From Pelargonium cotyledonis (Eukaryota; Streptophyta; Magnoliopsida; Geraniales; Geraniaceae): DNA of 27,372 nucleotides. Both the position numbers and the translations under genes were made by a program. Below are positions 21,901 to 27,372 of this stretch, piece by piece (the stretch's first letter is position 1; each line of letters starts with the position of its first letter). The notes below the pieces were generated by a model, which searched no databases, had not been told where the DNA came from, and saw only the letters and a list, made by a program, of their open reading frames with translations. The stretch covers positions 1 to 27,372 of the forward strand of contig JAYMTA010000525.1 in NCBI GenBank assembly GCA_036897625.1. Direction: 5' to 3'.

Positions 21901-22939
21901 ATATTGGTAGAAACTTTTTTCCTTAATGATGATTTCATCCAATGCTTTAACATTTTTGTTTGCAGCAATTTGAACGGCTTTTCCAGTTTGCTCGAAGAAT
22001 TGAGGATCTTATGTACACAATTGCGTCAGAAGAGGTTGGTGCATTGGTGATTGATTACTGTCATATTTTCTTATCAGATAGTCTTTCTTGATATCTTCAT
22101 GTTTTTCCGAGGAAATACTATTGTATGCATGTCCACTGTTGCATTGATGAATTGATGGTAAAGGAAAATGGTGTATAACATGGTATGATTTATGATCACA
22201 AACCTCCTTTAGACAGTTCACAGAGCTTGTCTGAAGTGGAATATGAAATTTGGGGTGTTTATTTTTCAATTTTCTTGTTAAAATGTTGTGGCTGATATAT
22301 TGAATTCATCATTCCATGAAAATTGCAGATCCCATTCCAACTTGGATTGTCGAAAAATGATCTTCGGAAAGTGTTGAAGTCTAGCTTATCGGGGGTAAGA
22401 TAATCCAATGGAGAAGTCTTGTCCCTAGCTTTTTATTGATTTATGTTGATTATGTCCGTCAAACATTGACAATATATTTTATTTTGGCTTCTTTGTGAAG
22501 ATTGACAAGTCCATCTCTGCAATGTACAAGAAATTGCAGAAGAACTTAACTTCTGAGGAACTCTTGCCCTCTTTATGGGACAAATGCAAGGTAAGTTGGA
22601 TTTGCTCATCAAAAATGTGAAGACCTATCTATGTTATTTCCATGATATGATAGGAGGAAGATTATAAAATAGATGTTTAAATGTTTAGAAGGTGTTCGGT
22701 TCTGGCACACACAGTGCTCCATTAGTTTTTGTTTTTGTTTTTTTTGGACGGGCAGTGCTCCATTAGTTTATCATGTAGAAGATCTGTTTTAGAGTTTCAC
22801 TTAAATATATCTGATTAGTGACTAAAATATTCAACAGAAGGAGTTCCTGGACAAGTATGAAAGTTTTGCGCAAGTTGTAGCTAAGATTTACCCATCTGAG
22901 AGCATCCCAGAAATGCGGGATCTTCTGGCTTCCATGTAA
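907..22939 (+). CDS. SEC3: Exocyst complex component SEC3 (SEC3A-like), 25 exons, 884 aa
   Basis: SEC3 is a subunit of the octameric exocyst, which tethers secretory vesicles to the plasma membrane; in plants it serves polarised growth and cell-plate maturation. Exons: 907-1084, 2536-2606, 3162-3242, 3331-3398, 9667-9769, 11513-11658, 12371-12488, 13048-13152, 13466-13567, 13669-13806, 15159-15287, 15382-15462, 15559-15633, 18731-18904, 19003-19156, 19275-19339, 19998-20168, 20249-20328, 21122-21203, 21511-21608, 21732-21840, 21966-22034, 22329-22394, 22501-22590, 22838-22939. All borders are GT/AG, phases agree and no stop interrupts. The protein starts [13 protein letters not shown] and ends RDLLASM. 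Residues about 60-165 form the lipid-binding PH-like domain (exons 2-5). Residues 200-320 are Glu-rich and coiled-coil prone. The rest is the helical Sec3 C-terminal domain, with [10 protein letters not shown] and [11 protein letters not shown]. An acidic linker ([12 protein letters not shown]) lies near residue 565. From memory the Arabidopsis protein is about the same length. ATG 907 is preferred over the adjacent GTG at 904. SEC3A versus SEC3B is not resolved. Confidence 0.97.
1085..2535 (+). other. SEC3 intron 1 (1,451 bp)
   Basis: A large T-rich first intron with donor gtaatt and acceptor tgtgcag. I see no coding remnant, LTR edge or inverted repeat in it. Intron 2 (2607-3161) is likewise featureless. 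Confidence 0.8.
3487..3697 (-). repeat. Degenerate 75-bp direct repeat with a Copia LTR/PBS-like edge
   Basis: Copies lie at about 3487-3562 and 3623-3697. Both begin with tgactccaaccca and end with gtgacaaactt plus c/gac. Between them, gctttgataacatgttaaa (3606-3624) resembles the antisense junction of a Copia LTR with its primer-binding site; compare gctttgataccatgttaaag at 9247-9266. I infer a relic of an older Copia insertion, with no internal coding sequence left. Confidence 0.5.
3736..3837. repeat. 34-bp tandem repeat, three copies
   Basis: The units are 3736-3769, 3770-3803 and 3804-3837. The first two are identical; the third differs at one base (g to t, gagtttgtaag). Each contains gtagtgacaagcactaagag. 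Near-identity implies recent expansion. The last eight bases of the third unit and the following two bases include the target site of the hAT-like element that begins at 3840. Confidence 0.95.
3840..4531. mobile_element. Non-autonomous hAT-like element (692 bp)
   Basis: The ends are inverted: the left starts (g)aggggtgggca, and the right ends cccacccct(a), which reads (t)aggggtggg on the opposite strand. The element is bounded by a perfect 8-bp direct repeat, TGTAAGAG, at 3832-3839 and 4532-4539. Short terminal inverted repeats plus an 8-bp duplication are the hAT superfamily signature. The interior has no transposase. Subterminal regions are packed with both orientations of aaccgaacc/ggttcggtt, including cggttaaccgaacc, as in other plant hAT MITEs. 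The first base of the left end is g where the right end predicts t. Confidence 0.85.
4660..4813 (-). repeat. 3' LTR of the intron 4 Copia element
   Basis: Aligns with 9258-9439: shared tgttaaagttgaa, ctcaacttgtatt, attgaatgacaaaa and cactaatttata near the start, and taaaatat near the end. It is shorter than its partner because of indels, so the insertion is old. The inner edge is degenerate (taata instead of taaca). Confidence 0.82.
4864..8725 (-). pseudogene. Copia pol polyprotein remnant, multiply frameshifted
   Basis: Read on the - strand, 8725-8483 holds the protease region with [13 protein letters not shown], where the catalytic Asp of the usual LDSGA is Gly. 8308-8024 holds the GAG-pre-integrase zinc site (LHNHLGHP then CESCHAGKH). 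7612-7391 matches the integrase tail ([15 protein letters not shown], [14 protein letters not shown]). Reverse transcriptase pieces lie at about 7060-6987 and 6158-5406, with [42 protein letters not shown] and [10 protein letters not shown]. The catalytic YVDD box reads NVDD in another frame near 5665. RNase H remains at 5058-4864 ([11 protein letters not shown]). Frameshifts, stops and the hAT insertion rule out function. Confidence 0.9.
6167..6978. mobile_element. hAT-like element nested in the Copia reverse transcriptase (812 bp)
   Basis: The left end reads tagggttgtgcat and the right end, reversed, taaggatgttca, giving imperfect terminal inverted repeats TARGGWTGTKCA. Flanks are gctcccag (6159-6166) and gctcctag (6979-6986), an 8-bp duplication with one mismatch. 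The host reading frame confirms the site: excising the element and one copy of the duplication rejoins the Copia RT start ([16 protein letters not shown] on one side, [15 protein letters not shown] on the other). Subterminal sequence is rich in gggcc/ggccc words. No transposase is present, so it is a non-autonomous hAT derivative. Confidence 0.85.
9245..9257 (-). other. Primer-binding site of the intron 4 Copia element
   Basis: On the - strand this reads TGGTATCAAAGCC, one mismatch from the complement of the initiator tRNA-Met 3' end, immediately after the 5' LTR. It fixes the element's orientation as antisense to SEC3. Confidence 0.85.
9258..9439 (-). repeat. 5' LTR of the intron 4 Copia element
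   Basis: On the + strand it begins tgttaaagttgaagg and ends atctaaca, giving TG...CA termini. It keeps about 28 bases lacking in the 4660-4813 copy, around aaaaactaactagttac and gtattagttgtat. Confidence 0.85.
9770..11512 (+). other. SEC3 intron 5 (1,743 bp)
   Basis: An AT-rich intron between exons ending GCGAAG and beginning GAAAATACA. I see a T-run at 10283-10296 but no coding remnant, LTR or terminal inverted repeat. Introns 6 (11659-12370), 7 (12489-13047) and 8 (13153-13465) are likewise featureless. Confidence 0.75.
13807..15158 (+). other. SEC3 intron 10 (1,352 bp)
   Basis: A T-rich intron with homopolymer tracts (T-run near 14345-14359, A-runs near 14575 and 14666). The short open frame at 14923-15105 resembles nothing I recognise and is best treated as chance. 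No mobile element edge is visible. Confidence 0.75.
15797..15946 (-). repeat. 3' LTR of the intron 13 element
   Basis: Starts tgaagtcgagatagaatt and ends tcagatttctaaca. It is longer than its partner because of indels in the second half. Divergence between the two copies indicates an old insertion. Confidence 0.8.
16155..17977 (-). pseudogene. Copia gag / pre-integrase remnant
   Basis: Read on the - strand, 17977-17690 is the gag N-terminal part, probably starting MSKVNFANS at 17959. It has the family phrase [18 protein letters not shown] followed by [10 protein letters not shown]. After [17 protein letters not shown] (frame with a stop near 17605) the gag is interrupted, resuming at about 17055 with EFEGLMSFA and [12 protein letters not shown]. 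16932-16525 keeps [14 protein letters not shown] zinc knuckle survives in a shifted frame as CTFCK, a stop, [12 protein letters not shown], lacking its last Cys. 16391-16155 matches the pre-integrase region ([21 protein letters not shown]). Frameshifts and stops make it non-functional. Confidence 0.85.
17056..17262. repeat. Foldback palindrome cluster inside the gag remnant
   Basis: At 17056-17083 a perfect 12-bp inverted repeat (cttgctaagtta / taacttagcaag) encloses a 4-base loop. At 17110-17138 caatttgctcgct pairs with agcaagcaaattg at 12 of 13 positions. The whole block folds around a central AAAACGTTTT (17144-17153), with arms of about 38 bases at high identity and weaker pairing farther out. 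The word TTGCTNGCTA and its complement recur throughout. I infer a foldback or MITE-like insertion that split gag. Its right edge could lie as far as about 17590. I do not recognise the family. Confidence 0.75.
18496..18508 (-). other. Primer-binding site of the intron 13 element
   Basis: On the - strand this reads TGGTATCAGAGCC, exactly the complement expected for the 3' end of plant initiator tRNA-Met. It lies two bases inside the 5' LTR and fixes the orientation. Confidence 0.88.
18511..18623 (-). repeat. 5' LTR of the intron 13 element
   Basis: Begins tgaaattgagagaattt and ends gcgagttctaaca. It shares the gcccaattt.taataca core with 15797-15946. At 113 bp it is short, even for Copia LTRs. 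Confidence 0.8.
19198..19253. repeat. 28-bp tandem duplication in intron 15
   Basis: The units 19198-19225 and 19226-19253 both start tgttgtataa and end ctctcctgg, differing at three positions (atgatata versus acgatatc region, and the last base). The duplication lies 19 bases before the intron 15 acceptor, so it increases donor-to-branch-site spacing without touching the splice site. Confidence 0.85.
19763..19993 (-). mobile_element. Copia-like fragment abutting the intron 16 acceptor
   Basis: tgttgagaaacaaagatt (from about 19763) followed by tttttattcactgaattac resembles the antisense LTR style seen in intron 4. Nearer the acceptor, cttgaaaaatggagtataactcagaacattgtgtg parallels 7955-7990 of the intron 4 Copia integrase region (ttgaaaaatagaaaatagctcagaacgttgttt). 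On the - strand it gives a weak integrase-like FFKSLMK. This suggests a relic that reaches to within a few bases of the exon 17 acceptor. No complete domain survives. Confidence 0.45.
20440..20890 (-). mobile_element. Possible LINE endonuclease remnant in intron 18
   Basis: This block is GC-richer than the rest of intron 18 and reads poorly as unique intron. On the - strand near 20740-20710 it encodes [11 protein letters not shown], similar to the phrase following CRGLG in plant L1-type endonucleases (HRPDLVFLMET-like). No other LINE domain is visible and stops are frequent. It could instead be another repeat class. Confidence 0.35.
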
Positions 22940-23071
22940 ACAAAAATATTTGTTTGTGTTGTATAATCTCAACTTGTTCCTTTTGTGTAGAAAGAAACAT
23001 AATCCCAATATGTTAGGCTGCTGTAATCATTTTGTTTGCAATCGTTGTTCTAGTAATTTGATTTATAGTTG

Positions 23072-23077
23072 AATGAA
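23072..23077 (+). promoter_or_regulatory. Candidate SEC3 near-upstream polyadenylation element
   Basis: AATGAA, a one-base variant of AATAAA, occurs 133 bases after the SEC3 stop codon, preceded by TTGT/TGTA-rich text (ttttgtttgcaatcgttgttc) of the kind found in plant 3' UTRs. Plant signals are loose, so this is only a likely position. Confidence 0.35.
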
Positions 23078-23650
23078 ACTCCTGTTTGTTTAAGGTATAT
23101 CATCTCTATATTGTTTAATGAGATGCCAACCAACATAGTGTTGAGCAATGCGTAACTGGTAGAGGCTCATCAGGTTCATGCGATTGTAGCATCTTATGAA
23201 CTGATGACACAGTAACACTAATCTGAGGACCCCTTTGGAAATGAAAGGCAAAATCTCACTTTTAGCAGCTTGGTAAGCGACTGATGGTTGGAGGTATATG
23301 AAGTTGTTGTGTTTGATATACAAGTTGTGCTTTCCACCTATTAACTTAAATTTTTGGATTATAGTCAAGTTTAATAGGGTATTAGAGATGATTTTGTATT
23401 ATCCGCTTTTTTTATCTCCCGATGTAAGTCCACCAATCCACGTGTAGGTTCGGGCCCATGTCCTTCTCTCGTATTTGGGCTGCGTTATCTCGTCAATAAA
23501 ATATAAAGTGAAAATGTTACATATAAATATGATGTAAGTTAAACTTTTCTAACAAGAATAGTAGAAACTCATGCCATTATGATAACCTAATACTCCGTAT
23601 TTAAATTTTAACACAAGCTATGGTCTAAATTGTTGCCTAGTGCGTAAGCT

Positions 23651-24025
23651 AATGCTCTTGGGGACTCCATCTCTCCGAATGCTTGAAGGGCTTTGGAGCT
23701 TGAAGAGCTTGCGGATCCTCCAAAGCTCAGCCGATGCCGCCGAAAGGATAGAACTTCAACATTCAAAGTGGACCCCACATCACCAATAACCAACCACACA
23801 ATGACATGTGTCGGTCTTAGTTGTGACTATAAACACCCGTCTCTTGGTAGGAGGATAGGGTTTCACAATTTACATTGAGACTACACTATCTATTTTCTCC
23901 CTATTTTTTATGGTTTTTGATTGAAATATTATTCTCACGTCCAATGTGGTGTCTTTGAAATACATTCGGGATCTTTGTTTTGAGTGTGTTGTCTCACTCA
24001 TATCACATGTACGAAGTTCAGAGAC
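23651..24025 (+). repeat. LTR-like direct repeat, copy A
   Basis: Shares an ordered set of words with 24525-24915: actc near the start, aatgcttgaagg, caaagtgga..ccacat, aaccaaccaca, tctcttggta.gagg and a cacatgt/cacatgtca end. A tataaacacc motif at about 23828 followed by a pyrimidine-rich stretch suits the promoter and leader of an LTR. Identity to copy B looks moderate, so the pair is old or represents two insertions. Confidence 0.6.
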
Positions 24026-24147
24026 AGGTTGATATGTGAACTTTGATTAACACTTATGACGATTTCTTAGCACGTGGAAAAAACGATAAACATTGTAGTG
24101 TGCCTCAATTGACAAAGTCGGTACTAATCCATATTTACATATGGGAT

Positions 24148-24346
24148 TGAAGATTCTAAGCCAAAGACTATATGACTTAGGCTAAGCCATAAATGAGGTG
24201 TGACACCTCATTAAAATTTATAGATCCGGGCGGGTCGTTCCACTCCCACCAATTCACTTGAGTGGGTATAGATTAAATTAGATAATGTGTCACTACCTCA
24301 TTGGTTTGGCTTAGACTAAACCAAAAAAATTATGGCTTAGATTCCT
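24148..24346. mobile_element. Small inverted-repeat (MITE-like) element, about 200 bp
   Basis: The left arm (24151-24205) carries attctaagcc, aggctaagccataa and atgaggtgtgacac. The right arm (24286-24345), read in reverse, carries ggaatctaagccataa, agtctaagccaaacc and atgaggtagtgacac. The arms pair over roughly 55 bases with mismatches, around an 80-base centre. There is no coding capacity. I could not define a target duplication, so the superfamily is unknown. It lies between the two LTR-like repeats. Confidence 0.7.
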
Positions 24347-24348
24347 TA

Positions 24349-24370
24349 TTTTATATATATATATATATAT
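24349..24370. repeat. (TA)n microsatellite
   Basis: A run of alternating T and A directly follows the right arm of the inverted-repeat element. Confidence 0.85.
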
Positions 24371-24524
24371 GGCTTACGCCAGAGGTCTCCAAGATCCCCG
24401 CCCTGCCTCACTGGGGCTTTATCAAGTCCCCCCTCGCCAGGTCACCTCCGAATTCCTCGCCTCATCAAGTCACAACCACCACATCTCGTTTGATTTGTAC
24501 ACTAAGACACCACTCCGAGCAGTA

Positions 24525-24915
24525 GAGACTCTTAGGAGATTCACTCCCTATAATGCTTGAAGGCTTAGGGGTGCTTCGAACCCTTACCACGCTCGTGGTT
24601 GTCGTGCATGATAGGCTAGAATTCCAACAACCAAAGTGGATCTCACATTATCAACAACCAACCACATGACGACTTGTGATATTTTTGGTCACGTTGTAAG
24701 TGTAAATACCTCTATCTTGGTAAGAGGGTGGGTTATACGTATACATGCAATTTGCACTAAAACAGTATCTCCGTAACACTCTCTAGCTTTTGTGATTTAA
24801 TTTTCGGCAAATATCTTACTTTCATGCTTGGAGTCGGGTCCCGAAAACACATCCGAGGCCTCTGTTTTTAGTATGATTTTGTGCACATGTCACATAATCG
24901 AAATCCATAAGTCGA
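24525..24915 (+). repeat. LTR-like direct repeat, copy B
   Basis: Homologous to 23651-24025 over its length. It contains a typical LTR-type tail: cactctctagctttt, then ctttcatgcttggagtcggg. The 500 bases between the copies lack gag or pol, so the pair fits a terminal-repeat retrotransposon in miniature or a large-deletion derivative. No primer-binding site was identified after copy A. Confidence 0.6.
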
Positions 24916-25049
24916 AAATTGGATTAAAATTAGATTTAAAATAACATTTACGACGAATCATACGGAAAAAAAAAAGTAATTACATTACACTCATTTGGAA
25001 ATAGCGGAAGTAACAAAATGAACAAAGACATGCTTCCTTTTCCGGTTGG

Positions 25050-26187
25050 TTAGGAGTAAAAGAATATGTCTACCATAATTTTGGTTAGCTTAGCTACCTG
25101 TTCACAGAGAGAGTCTTGAGAGAACAAATACTCCGGCCGAAGAAAATATAGAGGTCCGGCAAAACAAGCCAGATCTACACCATTCACCAATGGTATGCTC
25201 CTGAACTTTTCCAACACTCCCACTTGAAGTATCATCATCACAGCATGTCCTATTTTTGATTTCGCTTCTGAAACTGACTGCATTTGAACCCATGATGGAA
25301 GCGTCTGCATCGACATATGTAATGACACTTAGTTCTTAACATAAAACCCGAACGAATTAATATGATCAATTTTTCCATCTTGAACTTGTGAGAGTATAAT
25401 ACTAATATTGGACATTCAACTATCAACTTAAACCCTTAGTTGAAGTGGTTCTTTACAAAACTCGTGATTCATTACTGAATATATATTGCGTACCTTTAAA
25501 GTAAAGAGTCCAAACAAGTTGGACCCAAGAAGCCAAGACTCGTTCCCATTAGTGTTCTTTGTTCCCACATATGTAACGTACAAACCCATCCCAAAAACAA
25601 GCATTGCAGTTCCTACCAGGAACATGTCTGCAGATACATTACTAGGTTAATTAATTAACGTTAACCTAACTACATATTCAGGAATAAAACCCTACAAAGA
25701 GAGCATTATGTATAATAATAATATATACCTATGGCTTCAATAAGTAGATGCACCACATGTTCCTGGTCTGATTTGTGTGACAACGTAAGAAAATAGTGTA
25801 CGTATGATTGTACAATGATGACACAACCCTGTAATTGCATATGATATATACGTCAAAATGTATTAAATTTTTTGAATGGAGGAAGTAATTAAATGGCTCG
25901 TTGAGTTTATATATTTACCTCAATAAAGCAAAGAACCGAACCGAGCAATGATCCAGCAACAGCGAACAACGTAAAGAATCGACAATCGACTATAACCTGC
26001 ATAATTCATGGTCTTTAAATAAGCCATTCCATGCAGATTTGTAAGCCTACAAAAAAGAGAATTAGAGCCTCGTTACCTTTTCAATGAACATCTGGAGCTG
26101 TACGTGCCATGGCTTGTTGTTGTTGGGTTGAAGAGGCGGGTTCAGTAACTTCATGACCTTACCTGTAGCGATAACATTTGCAGACAT
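25050..26187 (-). CDS. UPF0114-family integral membrane protein, 5 exons, C-terminus apparently frameshifted
   Basis: Exons in transcript order: 26187-26077, 25996-25919, 25828-25729, 25627-25494, 25304-25050. All borders are GT/AG with consistent phases, giving 225 aa from ATG 26187. UPF0114 (YqhA-like) proteins are multi-pass membrane proteins of unknown biochemical role, often plastid-predicted in plants. Visible family text: VIVDCRFFTLFAVAGSLLGS and GCVIIVQSY (residues 38-72), LLIEAIDMFLVGTAMLVFGMG (92-112), GSNLFGLFTLK (131-141) and SVSEAKSKIGHAVMMIL (150-166). Hydrophobic segments lie near 44-62, 95-117, 156-170 and 180-190. After GVDLACFAG the frame continues PLYFLRPEYLFSQ to a stop at 25050, whereas the +1-related frame gives SIFSSAGVFVLSRLSL and a stop at 25102, which is the expected family ending. 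No transit peptide is seen before residue 37, and an in-frame TAA lies at 26259-26257. It may be a decaying copy. Confidence 0.85.
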
Positions 26188-26904
26188 AGAAACCAAATTG
26201 TTGGATGCGATAACACTAGCGCTGCTACTATGCGAGGAACATGTGGCATTAGTTTCTTAGTACGGTGCTGTGTTGATTGGGAGTTGCTGACGTATTGTCA
26301 CCCTGAGCTGTAAGAAGAAATATAGAAACCGCCTTTGATTTTTATCAGGAGTCTCAACAAATCATTAGCTGTAGAGATAGTAGTACAACATTAATGGATT
26401 CAGATGAACTTTAAACCTACAAATTTATTAGCGTGGACACAAGCATTAGTTATGAAATTTTCTCTTTTACATAACTGAATGTCACTTAATTCTTAACTAA
26501 AATTACTATTATTATTTGAGATACACAAGGTTGTAATTTAATTATTGAACTTTTTTAATGTATTAATTTTTTGGGGAAAAATATTGGTAGTTCCGATGAA
26601 TTATTTACTTAAAACGCCTAAATCCTATAAACGAAAGGTCACTTAGCTTCTATTAACTTAACATTTAACAAAATCAGTTAAATTTTAGATGAGAAAAATA
26701 CATCTCTAATCACATGTTATGCATGTGACTTTTTATTTATTTGAAATTCTCAATCTATTCTTTGTTCATCACATATTCAAGAACATGAAGAACAACGATG
26801 AACACTGAGATTCTAGTGCTGGAAACTTCATGTTTTTTAAGATTCTGGCAAAATGTGCATGCAGTTTTTGCCAACCGAAAACTCCATATATATGTTGCCA
26901 GAAT
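26188..26904. other. Upstream region of the UPF0114 gene
   Basis: On the - strand a possible acceptor (tttcttcttacag, ending at 26308) precedes a Ser/Thr/Asn-rich open stretch that could be a lost N-terminal exon (see findings). Beyond about 26340 the sequence is AT-rich with no recognisable gene. Confidence 0.45.
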
Positions 26905-27372
26905 CAGGGGCGGATCTAGAAAAAATAGTTAGTGGGGGCACAATTCAACTATATTTGAAATAATAATTTATTTAGATACAAAATTTAATTTTTTTTATAA
27001 GTATTTTAATTCATTTGTACATTACTTGTCAAATCTTAAACTTAAAATAGGTGAAAAGAGTTTAACTGGGTTAACTTTTATGACATGTTTTATAGAAAAA
27101 TAATGCATTTATAAATATGAAATATGATGTATTTAAACTTATTATTCAATTGATTTCAACACATAATCACAACATTGAGCTATATTTTGTTGGACATAAA
27201 CTTTACTAATATTTCTCATTGTGTTAGCATTCATTAATAAAATTATTATTTATTTAAAATAATATGAGATTATTCATTTTTTCCATTAAAAGCAAATCAT
27301 TATTGTTTAAAAAATAAAACTGGGGGCACTCTTGTAATTTGAGTGGGTGCACTACTGCACTTTCCTCACTAA
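26905..27372. mobile_element. Unclassified repeat starting caggggcggatcta, cut by the window end
   Basis: caggggcggatctag is a typical left edge of old plant non-autonomous DNA elements, and the following AT-rich text ends in a second ggggcac-bearing segment (27319-27372, tgggggcactcttg). The phrase gtgggggcac also occurs at 26932-26941. No right terminus is visible in the window, so class and length are uncertain. Confidence 0.45.

Larger units (their letters stand above)
22940..25049. other. Intergenic region between convergent genes
   Basis: It holds the SEC3 3' UTR and then repeat debris, namely two LTR-like direct repeats and an inverted-repeat element, listed separately. The short open frames here (23090-23368, 23608-23878, 24301-24560) have no recognisable domain and mostly lie within the repeats. 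Confidence 0.7.

Noticed and set aside
24369-24560. 63-codon frame starting MAYARGLQDPRP
   Set aside because: It overlaps the edge of the LTR-like copy B, follows a TA microsatellite and shows no domain.

Overview
The window looks like nuclear DNA from a flowering plant, probably a eudicot. It is AT-rich, its genes carry many GT-AG introns, and introns and flanks are loaded with Copia LTR retrotransposon remnants and hAT-type DNA elements. The species cannot be named from the sequence.

The dominant feature is one complete gene on the + strand, 907-22939: the exocyst subunit SEC3. I could splice it by eye into 25 exons with canonical GT/AG borders and compatible phases. The result is an unbroken 884-codon reading frame that follows plant SEC3A along its whole length. 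The coding sequence is only 2,655 bases; most of the 22 kb is intron. Two introns hold most of the mobile DNA. Intron 4 (3399-9666) carries a 34-bp triple tandem repeat, a hAT-like element with 8-bp target duplications, and a decayed antisense Copia element with both LTRs, which is itself split by a second hAT-like element. Intron 13 (15634-18730) carries a second, pol-deleted antisense Copia element with a gag remnant that is interrupted by a foldback palindrome. Smaller retroelement scraps lie in introns 16 and 18.

Downstream, 22940-25049 holds no gene that I can support. It contains the SEC3 3' end, two diverged LTR-like direct repeats and a small inverted-repeat element between them.

At 25050-26187 on the - strand, convergent with SEC3, is a five-exon gene for a UPF0114-family integral membrane protein. 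Its core is well preserved. The last membrane segment appears to be shifted out of frame, and the N-terminus lacks a visible transit peptide, so it may be a recently decaying copy.

The last 0.5 kb (from about 26905) starts a repeat that runs off the window. The first 0.9 kb is SEC3 upstream DNA with no recognisable gene. Nothing here looks like a new molecular system. The most informative signals are the nested, datable insertions in an intact housekeeping gene, the foldback palindrome, and the frameshifted UPF0114 gene.
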